Shown in pieces: positions 48,701-59,817 of a stretch of DNA of 64,000 nucleotides. The position numbers and the translations under genes were made by a program. A model generated the notes under the pieces. The model was not told the DNA's origin, did no database searches, and worked only from the letters and a program-made list of their open reading frames with translations. The stretch's first letter is position 1. Each line of letters opens with the position of its first letter. Source of the DNA: Ifrita kowaldi (lineage: Eukaryota; Chordata; Aves; Passeriformes; Cinclosomatidae); the NCBI GenBank assembly GCA_013398055.1, contig VZRS01012046.1, positions 414,197-478,196 of the forward strand, given 5' to 3'.

Positions 48701-51012
48701 ATAGCACTCTATTGTAAGGAGGACAATGGAGTATGAGGCAATGGAAAATTTTTAAAAGCCATTTCTGTGGAAGCTGAACTCCAGCATTGTTCTGTCACTC
48801 AAATATTAGTAAATATCTGTCAAGCAAAATATTTCAGTTCTTAAATGAATCACTTGAAATAATTAGAGCAGGCATGTTTCATTTAAGCTTGGAGTAGTTA
48901 CTCTTAAGGTTTGCAATAAGAAAAACTAATTACTTTTTTCATAATAAGGATTTACAAAACTTCTTGCAAGTGGTTGTGAACGGAAAGACTTTTCATGGTG
49001 ACCATTTGTTTTTTGTTTTTTTTTCCTTTGAACAGATTATTTCAATAAACTGGTGTTTTCTAATCAAACCAAAGTTTTTATTCCTTATCAAGATTGTGCC
49101 TCTCAAGTAGAGATTCATGAACTGTAATTGTTTTCTTTAGCTGTAAACTGATGGCATAGGCATTCAGGAAAATTCCCTGTGTCTGGGATCTTTTACAGAC
49201 TCTGCCACTATTGCACCAGGCTTGTCTGGAGTGAAACAGAGGCACACTGCTCTTGCCCAGAGTCTAAAGTTACTTCTCCTGCTTTTATCACTGGCTGATA
49301 CCTGATGGAGACAAGTGCAATGTGTATTAGCACACTCTATCAATTAAGATTTATAGGTATATCTTACCTGTCTTGTGAACCTCCCAGCCATGGAAAGCTA
49401 TTTGAAAAGAGAAAAATTTTGGTAGGCACTAAAAATTACATAGTATTCAGAAAAAAGTGAGTTTTTTGGGATTTTTTGATTTTTTTTTAATATTTACTAG
49501 ACCTCATTAGTTAAATAAGATATGGAATGGACCCATTTAAATTCTTTCTTTACACATCAAACAAGACAGCTTAACAAGGGGATTACTAAAAACCCCTAAA
49601 ACTCAACTTCTTTTTAAAACAGTGGTTTAACTATTTTTTAAAATGTACTAGTAGAAGACATTTATTTATTACTTCACTTTAAACTCGTTGACTTATATTA
49701 TTATAATTATTATAATTTGGTAATGGGTACCCTACCCCCTTCACCTTCTCACCAAAAAATAAGTATGTTGGCAATATAAAATGCATTAAATATATAATTA
49801 CCAGAAGATGATAATCAGAAATCCAGATTTTTTTTAAAAATCAACACTTCTACTTTGAGGTCACTTAGGCAGTACTACAATACCAATGATTTTAACTTCT
49901 GGAACATCTGTGTTCCTGACTATTCTTCTAAGCAGGGCATTTTGAGGTATCTTTAACATTGCTGAAAATCTTGCTGCAAGAAACCATCAGATGAGCAGTT
50001 AACCTCTAGAAAAGCATCCCTTCCAGCTTTATGTGGTTCTGAATTAATTGTAAACTTTTGAAATAATCTCCTGTTTCAGTTAAGTTTCTCTGTAGGATAC
50101 AAATAATGAGTTTTCTAAAAAAAAATGTAAGATGAGCATGAGTACTGATATGTTGCAAGAAGAAAGCATTTTTTATTCCAGAGATTGTGTACACACACTT
50201 GTCCAATAATATGGCAGTAGACTGTCCTTCCTGAAATGAAATCAGTGACAGATAACATTGACTTTTGTTCACAGTCAAATAAGTAGTGGGCTCTAGAAGG
50301 TCTGTTAGCAAGAAAAGGGCTATTAGGGTACACAGTGTTTGATTTTTTGTTTTTTTCCCTCCTTATTCTTCAATAAGTCAAACGTAAAAGTGGAAAAAAA
50401 TAGGAAAAGAAGGCATATTGCCTGTATAAGTTCTAGGAGAGTCAACATGTCTTGAGACAATTGAGCTCCTTCTTTCCTTCAGGGGTTGGTTCAGATTTTT
50501 CTTTGTGGAGGAACGCAGGAAGCCTGTCACATTTTTTATGATGTGTTTCTCTGCATAAGTGGTGTTGGTGACTTCTATGAGTTATTGTTTTGGTATGAGT
50601 AGCTTGAACTCATCAAGAGCTGTGTTTGAATGTACAGCTTGGGGGAGGGGGGCTGGGGGAAAGGATGTAATTACTTGCTTTAAAGACGTAGGTTAATTAT
50701 TACAGATTTATTAGTAACTGTTATAAACACTTGTATGTATCCTCGGGGAATATTAATTTTCCCTCTTTTGCTCAGGAATGTAAAGCTTCAACAGCAGTGG
50801 TGGGAGGCAGTGAATACGTGATAATTTTAAGCATCCAATATGTGTGTGTTCACGGGCAAAAATACATCGCAAGCATCTAATTTTGAACACGTATTTGCCA
50901 GTTACTGCAAAGAAACAAAAAAAATCTTACTAAATTGAATCTGAAAGTCCAGATAAAGAGTAATTTTCATTTTCTTTAGGAAAAGAATAGATCACTTGTT
51001 CTTCCTCTGCAG
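45721..51012. other. Non-coding stretch with one GC-richer segment
   Basis: Mostly AT-rich. The segment at 48.29-48.62 kb is GC-richer and open in overlapping frames on both strands. It contains a C run, and GGGCTGACACAGCTGGGC with an E-box-like CAGCTG. It could be a conserved non-coding element, but that needs comparison with other birds. A G-rich motif is at 50641-50659. T/G-rich low-complexity sequence is at 48048-48130. Confidence 0.45.
48048..48130. repeat. T/G-rich low-complexity tract
   Basis: TTTTTTTAGTTTGTTTGTG, TTTTTTGTTTTGTTGGGGGTTTTG and TTTTTTTTCTTTTTTTT blocks lie in sequence. It belongs to the same compositional class as the tracts at 51872 and 54166. Confidence 0.6.
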
Positions 51013-51060
51013 CTTTAGTTCAGCAAGAGCTCAGCTGAAAGCCTCTGCAGAGGTTCTCAG
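51013..51060 (+). other. Candidate 48-nt exon, unassigned
   Basis: The upstream tract CTTGTTCTTCCTCTGCAG is a near-ideal polypyrimidine tract and acceptor, ending at 51012. The donor after 51060 is the consensus CAG followed by GTGAGT. The 48-nt segment is open in one frame only (starting TTT at 51014: FSSARAQLKASAEVL, then a split codon); the other two frames have stops. A microexon of an alternatively spliced gene or an lncRNA exon would look like this. I recognise no protein. Chance remains the main alternative. Confidence 0.22.
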
Positions 51061-51871
51061 GTGAGTGAATCTTTAAAGCCTCTGGAAGAACTGTGAAAGA
51101 ATATTGAAGCAGCATGACCCTCGAAAAAGCCCACATGTGTTTGTAACAGAAACATGTGGAGTGTTATGTAGCACACATATGAGATTTATTAAGCCAACAG
51201 GCTTTTTAAAATTTCTACAAGAACATGGGAGCATGAAAAATAAAAAGTGATCTTTTGTTTGTAGGGGTCGAGAGAGGAATGGGAGGCAATGGAAAAAACA
51301 CGTGGTTTGGGAGGATTTTTTTTTGGTATTATTTTCTTTGCATGTAAATACTTCCCTGGATATTTTTAATATCTCATAATGACCTACTGGAGTTTTTGGT
51401 ATCCCAAACATTTTGGGTTACAGTCTCTTTTGAGCTATCCTTACTTTGTATGAAGGGAGAGAAAAGAATTTGGAAAACACTGGCACAGGAGAAGAATCAA
51501 ATTTTTCCCTTTTCCAATGAAAAAATAAAAAGTAAGTTACATTTTCTGTGTACTTTTCCCCTTTATTTTGGTCACATAATATTGGGCAACTGAGAGATTA
51601 TTTTGTTTTTCTTTACTGAATGTCTTCTAACACGTGGCCCACTCAAGCAAAACTTACTAAATTCCAGTTCACTGCTATTTTTCATTGCAAGGAACCAGTA
51701 CTTGTTTTTAAAAAAGTTTGTTTGACCTAACTGTATTCCAACAGCCAAGTATATTGAACGGATTTCATTGAGAATTTGTTCTCAGGACATGGAATTCTTT
51801 CACAGCTTCAGTCTTGGGAGTAACAAAGCTGTCACCAGCATCTGCAACAAAAAGGATTCTCCAGCAGGACC

Positions 51872-52016
51872 TGTTTTGGTTTTTTTTTTTGTTTTTTTGT
51901 TTTTTGTTTTGTTTTGGTTTTTTTGTTTGTTTGTTTGTTTTTTGTTTTTTTTTTTGTTTTTGGTTTTTTTTTTGTTTGTTTTTTTTTTTTTTTTTTGTTT
52001 TTTTGGGTTTTTTTTA
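51872..52016. repeat. Long (T3-12 G)n low-complexity tract
   Basis: About 145 bases of T runs separated by one to three Gs (GTTTTTTTG, GTTTTGTTTTGG, GTTTGTTTGTTTGTTTT and similar), with almost no A or C. Long poly-Phe/Gly/Val frames across it are artefacts. A similar tract lies 2.2 kb downstream in the same orientation. Confidence 0.85.
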
Positions 52017-54165
52017 TCAGAGCAGGAAAGGAGGCTTTGTCTAACTAGAATGGGTCTCCAAGGCAGAGGAGTACAGCAAGTAACTCGGTTTCCTGCCATG
52101 CTCAGTGCCCTTTAGGCTGACAGACTCTTGGTTTTTGGGACACTGAAGTTATCAGAAAAGGCAAAGAAAGTAAATTTGCTAGTTTTACGCTAAATGAAGA
52201 AATGCTTTACAGTAAGTATGTTATGACTGGTTTTTTTCCAACTGTGTTGCACTGGTAATATTGTCACATACAGCAGGGCTGGTATGGAAGTGATTCATTC
52301 CACTCAGAGCAAGGTTGCAGCATGACCATTTGCAGCTCCAACTTTTTTGCTGGGAGCTGCATTGCCCCTGCTGACTGTGAGAGAAGCTCTTCTTCTTCCC
52401 ATTGCTGTTTGATTTCCATGGAAAAGAGGAGCAACATGACTTGTACTAACTCTATGTCTGACTCTTAAGCAAATTATTTTAATATTCTTTTAGCAGCTTG
52501 CCCCTGCATAATAGTGACTAAGTCTTGTGATTAAATATTTATAAAGTCTGAAAAACAGACTGCTATGCGTGCTCTCATTTTCTTGATCATTCTCTTGATG
52601 GCTGTCTCTTAGTATTCAAAATGTGGTTTTATTTACACTGATGTATATTCAGAGTGACTTTTCTGAGGTATATACTGCTGAAACCCATGGCATGATTTAT
52701 CTGAAAGGTTGAAATAACAACAAAAAGCTGTAAATATTTGGTTGGTTGGACTATTGCAGCTGATTCTTTCTCTTCTTTGGAATGCATGTGGTGCATAATG
52801 AGGTGCAGAGGGAAGACATGGTAACTATTCTCAAGGGATTTACGTAAATAAGAAGTATTGGCACTTTTCTCAGTAATATTAAGTTGCTGAGCAAAATGTT
52901 AAATTAAAAAAAGTCAAGGAAATGGTGCATAAAATGTGTCTGAATCAGGTCCTAACTCAGTAATCTAACTCTTGGGGAACAATTAAGGCATAACAGTCTC
53001 AAGGCATTTATCTGTCATTTTTACTGGGACATGGGGAATTAAAAAAAAAAAAAAACACACTAATGGAAATCTTAATTATACATACCTAATTATGAAAACA
53101 TCACAGAATAGAAAGGCAGACAAGGAAGTATAGTAGTAATGCTGCTTAAAAAATACCATAAGCAAGGGTAAGGGCTTTGAAGGATCCCCAATTAAATCCT
53201 TCTCTAGTCTTCCATAGGATTCAAAGGCATACTTGTAAGAAAAAGGAAAACAAACCATCACAATTCTGCAACCAAAATTTTAGTAAAATGTAAATGTCTT
53301 TACCTATAATGGAATCAAACACAATTTACCTTTCTTTAATTGCAGACACTTAGGAGTGTTTGTATATGAAGTATTCATATTTGCAAGGAACAAAGAGGTA
53401 GTAAATTACACTATTTCCACACTCCCCAGTGTAAGATCCCACCCCACCTGCAGTCATCATCTTAAGAATTAGAAAGGTTTTGGTTTCAGCCTGTCTGTGT
53501 AACCCAAAATATCTTGGGGTTGAAACTCTGGGATAGTGGGTGGGAATGCGCATCTTGGAGTCTAGGAGTACTGAAGAAGAGGGAGAACATCAAGAATACT
53601 GAAAGTTAGATTAAAATAATCTATTAAAATGGCATGTGCCTTGGCAGGCTTCTGCTCATGCAGTTAATACAGTTTCATTGTATGCCACTTTCCTTACGCC
53701 AAGAATGGTCAGAAATCCTGGCAGGAATATTTAGCATGCACGGGATGTGTGTTTTACCTTTGTAAACTCACCTGGCTCTTGCTGGTTTCAGGACTGGTAT
53801 TATGGAAGAAACATTTTATTAGGACTAAGCCTTCATTTATTCCATTCAATTCAGTGCTTAAATGAGGCATTTGTATTAAGAAGCTCACTTGCCCCTCTGG
53901 AATGGAAGCGTGTGCCCTGCACAGATCTCTCTTAGACAATGGGGTGTCCCCACCAGCTGTGGGCTGAGCTGAAAAGAACATCACTCTTCCCAGCTGGATA
54001 GACATAGGCTGGATGTCCTACAAGCTTTTTGGTACATGAAGCTGTTGATTAGTTTGGCCATTTTTTATTGCCTGGCCCAGCAGGATTCTGAGTAAGGCAG
54101 GGCTCTTCTAGCTCACATGTTGAATTTCGAGAAAGATGAGATCTTTACCTTTCTTTACCTTTCTT
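52017..54165. other. AT-rich non-coding stretch between two T/G tracts
   Basis: An A run is at 53041-53055. Frames here are short (up to 83 codons) and unassigned. No gene or named repeat was recognised. Confidence 0.5.
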
Positions 54166-54290
54166 TTTCTTTTTTGTTTTTCTTTTTGATTTGCGGGGGT
54201 TTTTTTTTGTTTGGTTGGGGTTTTTTTTGTTTTCTTTTTTTTTTTTGGGTTTTTTTGTTTTTGTTTTTGATTTTTTTTCTCTTTTGGGCT
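54166..54290. repeat. Second (T)nG low-complexity tract
   Basis: T runs broken by G, GG and GGGG (GCGGGGGTTTTTTTTTG, GGTTGGGGTTTTTTTTG, GGGTTTTTTGTTTTTG) run for about 125 bases. They follow a CTTTACCTTTCTTTACCTTTC repeat at 54146-54165. It is the same class as 51872-52016. Confidence 0.85.
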
Positions 54291-56047
54291 AGGAGGAGTA
54301 GATGCTCTAATGATTTGGTACTCCTTTAGGCATGAAGACCGTGGAAGCATATGGTTCTGAATGTCTTAAAGTTAATTCACTGTGTCACCTAACCACCATC
54401 TCTCCTATCGGGAGAAGTTATCAAGCCCTTACCTGGCAGAATTTAAATGTGAAACACGTAAAGGACATTTCAGAAAACACATAAAATACTTTTGTAGATG
54501 AACTTTAAGTCTCGTAAGATCTATTTAATAGTGTATGTAACAAAGAACAAAAGACTTCTGATAAAGAACCGGTTTAAGAACCAAAATTAATACTTTTCCT
54601 AAAAGAATTGGATAAACAGTTATCCTTACTCAGGAAGTCTGTGGTATGAAACCTTTATCACATCAAACAATAATGACATTTAAATCCTCAGCCTTTCTAA
54701 ACAGTGACTGAAAACGAAACATTACTGATGTCTTTGACAAGAAAAATGTATGAAGGAAAAGGAGATGCAGCACAGAGATAAGCTATTTATTTTTACTGAC
54801 CTCAGTCAATCTTTTCCTTGTTTTTTAAATATTTTACCAGTCAACATGCTACAAAATATGCCATTCATTAGATCTGTCAGAGGCAGCAGCTTGGGTAAAT
54901 GGATGTGACGGATTAGCAAAACTGTATGAAAGGCAGAAATAGTGATAATCTTGCAGAAAAACGATATACAAACATCTAAAAATTGCCTTTTTCCAGTGTG
55001 TCAGTGATATAACAAACTCCAATGTGTGTGACAAGTCTGCTATGAAGTTAAAAAAAAAGTAAAAAGAAGGGCAGGAATTGTAGAGCCTTTTTAATGTTTC
55101 GTACTTGAAATAGCAAGTTGGTTGGGATTTGTATTCTGGGGTGTTTTCTAAGGTAATATATATGTGTGGAAAAACTAGATTCCAGATCAAATTAAATTAA
55201 TTTTTAATTTTTTTTACATTAAGCTGATTGTAAAAAAATGTGTTAATGAAGATGTGTTAGATGAGAAGGATCTTGTGTCAGTTTGATGTTCCTGACCATA
55301 AAATAATTATGTATGATTCACCTGCCCAATAAATACTTAGGAATTCAAAGTTCTCAGTGCACCTAGCACAGAACAGCACTCATGCTTGTTTACAGACCTG
55401 GTGATGACACAAATCATCATCACAGAAACGACAGAATCCATTTTTTAAATGAATTAATAATTTAATTATTTTTAATATATTTTTAATTCTCTTTATTTTA
55501 CTAATTAAGAAAAGAAAGTTTAGCTTATTTTACCCAAAAGACTCTACAGTCTCTTTAGAGACATTCCTTCAAAAAAAACCAAACTTATCCCAGGCTATAG
55601 CCTTGTCATTTTATTCACAGAAATGTGATCTTAGTAATTGGTCTGTTTCTTAATTAAGCAACACATTGAAGTGTGTGCTTACGTGATCCTTATTTATTAG
55701 CAAGACTGAGCTATTTTGTATTGCTTTGAAAGCTAACACGCATTTATGGGAATGTTGTTGTTGGAAAAGATCCATGGTGAAATACTTCACGCAGTACCTT
55801 GTTGTAGATGCTTTCAGTTCTCCGTGATGCTTTACAACAAGTGGTGTGGAGTCACACCAAGAGCACTGAAGGGAAAAGGTGTAAGATTTCGTCTTGATCT
55901 CACCTAGGGGCCATATTATGCCTCATGCTGTGGAGGTGACAGGTCCAGTTCCTTTCTTCTGGAAACAAGGTTTCATGGATTGAGTAGGGCTGACATGATG
56001 GGCATTTTTCTATTATACAGTGTAAATTCTGCAGCTTTAAATGTAGG
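54291..56047. other. AT-rich non-coding stretch
   Basis: Very AT-rich around 55.44-55.51 kb. A minus frame of 113 codons (54849-55190) has a poly-aromatic run and no recognisable domain. Nothing is annotated. Confidence 0.5.
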
Positions 56048-56328
56048 TCATAGATATGGAATGGTGTGGGTTGGAAGGGACCTTAAATATCATCTATTTC
56101 CATTTTCTCTGCTGTGGGCAGGGACACCTTCCACCAGACCAGGTTGCTCAGAGCCCCATCCAACCTGGCTTGAACTCTGCCAGAGATGGGGCGTCCACAG
56201 CTTCTCTGGGTAAGCTGTGCCAGGGCCTCACCACCCTCATGGTAAGGAACTTAATCCTAATATCTAATCTAAATTTACCCTCTTTCAGTTTAAAAATATC
56301 TTCTCTTGTTCTATCACTACATATCTAT
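56048..56328 (-). mobile_element. CR1 LINE 3' end, antisense
   Basis: Read on the + strand, it starts with the complement of a decayed octamer terminus (TCATAGATATGGAATGG). Then come GTGTGGGTTGGAAGGGACCT (56061), GGCAGGGACACCTTCCACCA (56118), CAGGTTGCTCAGAGCCCCAT (56140), AACCTGGCTTGAAC, GCCAGGGCCTCACCACCCT (56219), ATCTAATCTAAATTTACCCT (56262) and TGTTCTATCACTACAT (56307). These are the complements of the standard CR1 3' blocks in the expected order. The length is about 280 bp, 5'-truncated. The + strand frames of 77 and 103 codons across it are antisense translations of the repeat. Confidence 0.92.
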
Positions 56329-57620
56329 GTGGGCATGCCAGTTATTTTTGACATTTTTCTTCATTAATGCTTTCAAATTCGTCTAGTACACAATATCCTT
56401 GTTAGGACATTAAATAGCTTTAATTATTTCACTTCTCTTTTTCTACTGGAAAACAAATTTTTATCTTTGTACTAAATATGTATCTTATAATGGAAATACC
56501 TAGGTCTAATTATATGGCAAAGAAGGGAAAACTCAAACTATGTAAAATGAGAAATGAATGCTCGTTGTAGAGTTGCACAGATTTCAGGCCCCAATAGTAA
56601 AAGTATTGCTGAATTTCCATGTTTCTCTTGCACATATAGCTTTAAAATCCATTATGACATCAAACAACAAGAATAAAATATCGTAAGGAAAATACGTCAA
56701 TTAAAGCAAACTTAGAGGTGACTGATCTAGGAATCAGAACACACTCTTGGAGAAATGAAGACACTGTATTCTGCAAACAACCTAATAGGATTATAAAGGT
56801 ATTCTGAAATAAACATGGATATGTGAAGATATTTCAAGGTATTTTAAAGCATTTCAGCATTTTTCTAGGGTTTATTTTCTATTCTGCCTGCTTTTGAACT
56901 TTGCACATTATTAGCTTATGAAATTTATCATGTTTTAAATGAAGAGTATGCTAGACAAATTCTTTATTGTGAAAATATATGGGTGTTCTCGTAAGGAAAG
57001 CTCAGCAGAATTATTTGAGTATGTTTAAATATAATTCTTCAAATATGACTTCTATCTCTTGGTGCTGATGGAAAAAAGGCAATATCAGCATTCTGGTCTC
57101 AGTCTAGTTCTTATTTGGGCCAGTCTATGCTAGAAATCATTATTCTCAACAAGTACAGTCATAGCAGTGAAGAAAATCTTTAAGCTGGAAACAATTAAAT
57201 ATGTTAAAAAGTGGGAAATATGTTAATAGGTTAAAATATGTGGAAAAGTTTATGTAGAATCCTAATTAACTTTTAAAGAACATCATCTTCATAACCACAA
57301 GCAGTGTATCCCATTTAAAAAAAAAAAAAAAGAAAATTCCTTTCTTTCACTTCTTTCTTTTTAACTTTGTTATGACTATGGCTATCTCACTGTTCTAAAA
57401 CATTGAGTGTTCTGCATGACTGATTCTTTTGTTGTGCTCGTATTAACTGTGCACTTATTTTTACTTTTTTAATCTTGAAAAAAATAGTATTGTGCTTCCC
57501 TCGGTCAGCTGATCGGTAATCTACAGTCAAAACCACTCTATATAAGTGGTTTTTTCTTGCAAGACTTTGTATTAATGTCAAAAGTACTTGTTGGGGGAAA
57601 GGATGTTTCTTTTTTGGAAC
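56329..57620. other. AT-rich non-coding stretch
   Basis: An A run is at 57317-57331. Only a short minus frame (57387-57581) is present, unassigned. No other feature was recognised. Confidence 0.5.
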
Positions 57621-57783
57621 TTTTTTTGTTAAAAAGTAACGCCTTATCAGTTAAGAAAATTAAAAAAAAAAAAAAAAAAGAAAGAACGAANNNNNNNNNN
57701 NNNNNNNNNNNNNNNNNNNNTTTTTAAAAAATAACGCCCTTTCAATTAAAAAAATTAAAAAAAAAAAAAAAAAAGAAAGAAAG
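57621..57783. repeat. Near-duplicate 60-bp flanks around an N gap
   Basis: The left flank (57626-57690) and right flank (57721-57783) both read T-rich, then AAAAA(G/A)TAACGCC, a TCA(G/A)TTAA block, a long A run and AAAGAAAGAA. Thirty Ns separate them (57691-57720). The right copy differs by a handful of substitutions and indels. This looks like an unresolved or falsely duplicated gap edge rather than a biological tandem repeat. Confidence 0.8.
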
Positions 57784-59394
57784 ACCTAGAAGACAGTCCC
57801 TGTGAGACTTCCTTTATACTGAAATACTAATGACCCATTCTTTAGTTTCTTTTCAAGCTATCCACCTGAAATTCTCCCTTTTGTTTGTTTAAAACAGCTT
57901 ATATTTGCATTCAGCAAAGGTCTATGAAAGGGGAATCTGAAATTTCTGGTCATTTTTGCCTGAGTACCAGAGGGGAAGTAGAACAGAAGTAAAACATTAT
58001 AACCTGTGAACCTTTGGAACTTTTTGTGAGAGAACACTCAAATATTAAATCTGTTCCGCACTCTTTAGTATAACAATATGCCATATATGTTCATGTGCAT
58101 CACTGTAAAGTATGTAAAAAATGCCACTGCTACTAGATTTGCAGCTGAATGGAGAATTATGTTTTACAAATATTTTGCGCCTTATTATTTAGAGGCATAA
58201 ATTACTATAAAAATGCAAGGATGTAGAAAATGAGACCAAACAGATACATTTTTTCCCCCATCTAATTCTTGCTGCATGCCTCTGCAGTTCACTAGGAATT
58301 TTTGAGGGGCAACTATGTAAGATAATTGAGGTTTCTTTCCTGAATGTATTTGAAGCATTATCATTTCTATGTTCTAGTTCCAGAATTGTTTTCTGCTAAG
58401 TGAGTGAATGGTGTAGTTATGCTTTTTATTGTTCTCTCTTCAAGTAACAACAGTGAGTTGTGAGTTCCAGTCCCTGCCATTCACAAACCAGGAGGGCCCT
58501 ATTATATTGAAGTCCAGCAAATGACAGTCCACCAGAAAGATTCTGTGTCTCGAGATTTTTGCCTAAGTTAAGGGTATTTCCTGTGATGTGGGAGGAGGAG
58601 TCTACCTAATGTCAGCACAAAATATATTGAGTTTGAACTGTAAACTTTTATTTATTCAGACTGAATGTCAGATGTGTTAGAAAAGTGAAAGAGATATTTT
58701 TCTGAGCTTGCTGAAAACAGCTGGATCATTTAAGGACAAAAACTTCATTTTGTCAAATTACGTATTTCAGGGTTCACTTATAATTAACATTGGACAAACT
58801 TAAAGAAACATGCATTTCTTGGATCTTCGAATGGATTGGTGTGGTCCTGGGTAAAATCAGCAGTAAAATCACAGACATTCTTCTGACTTTGGATGATCTA
58901 TAACATATCTCAGATGAATTGAGGATGAGAGAAACTATATATACTGATTTGGAAAAGTTTCTGTTATCTGGGAAACTTCTAGAATTTTTCTGCCTTCATT
59001 TCTAATTCTTTTCTTGTAGAGAGTAATTTTTGCAACCTGAAGTAATCAGGAGCTTTGTAATTGACTTTGGGGTTTTACCCAGCTAAGTTTTTGTTGGGTT
59101 TTTTTTTCTGTTATTTTAATAAAATTATAAATAACTTCATGTTCATCTCTGCTAAAGAAGCCCTAAAAGAACAGTTCCTAACTTTCTTGCTGTCAGCATG
59201 ATATTTCTATATTATGGTATTACAAACAAACAGTTTATATGTAGGCCTACTTTTTTGGAGAATCCATATCAAAGAGTCTGCAATGAGATTATTCTTTACT
59301 CTGTGGCATGTGAAAGCAGTGGCAATAACTGCACTGATTTTAAATAAATGCACTGCAGTGGGTCTACCTTGACTAGCCTGCAGGCTTCCCATCC
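57784..59394. other. AT-rich non-coding stretch
   Basis: No gene, RNA or named repeat was recognised. Minus-strand frames at 59.2-59.7 kb run into the LTR next to it. Confidence 0.5.
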
Positions 59395-59817
59395 TGCAGA
59401 TCTCACTCTCCCCAACAGCACAGGGGAAGAAAATCGGATGGGCAAGCTCATGGGTTGAGATGAGGGCAGTGTAGTGAATAAAGCAAAGGTCACACACAGA
59501 AGCAAAGCAAGGTAAGGAAATTTATTCTCTTGTTCCCATTAGCAGGCAATGTCCAGCCACTGGGAAGTGGGGCCTCAGTATGAGTAGTTGCTTTGGAAGA
59601 TAAATGGCTTATTAATGAAACTCTCCCCTTGTTGTGTCCCCTCCTAAACTTTTGCTCATCCTTGCAGCCTTCTGGCCTGAATGACCTGATGATGTGCAAG
59701 CACTGCTCAGCAATAGCAGAAACTTTGGCACTTTATCAACACCATTTCAGCCACAAATGAGGCACATGACACCATGTGGGCTGCTGTGAGGGAAGTTAAC
59801 TCCATCCCAGCCAGACA
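59395..59817 (-). mobile_element. Solo LTR, avian ERV (ERVL-like), inverted copy
   Basis: On the minus strand the element starts at 59817 with TGTCTGGCTGGGATGGAGTT, matching the start of the LTR at 9330. Further blocks are shared or family-typical: ATTGCTGAGCAGTGCT (complement of 59706-59721), ACAAAGTG-type spacing, AGGGGACACAACAAGGGGAG (complement of about 59625-59644), GCTTTGCTTCTGTGTGTGACC (complement of about 59487-59507) and CTCATCTCAACCCATGAGC (complement of about 59446-59464). The 3' end near 59395-59410 is approximate. No retroviral coding region adjoins it, so it is probably a solo LTR left by recombination. The family is recalled from bird genomes; the exact name is unverified. Confidence 0.8.

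Noticed and set aside
51768..52115. 115-codon + strand frame rich in Phe, Val and Cys that resembles membrane segments
   Set aside because: It is a translation of the T/G low-complexity tract. The hydrophobicity comes from poly-T codons, not from a membrane protein.
54108..54350. Lys-rich minus-strand frame resembling a basic nuclear protein
   Set aside because: It is the complement of the second T/G tract, so the Lys codons come from A runs.
56056..56367. 103-codon + strand frame
   Set aside because: It is the antisense of the inverted CR1 copy.
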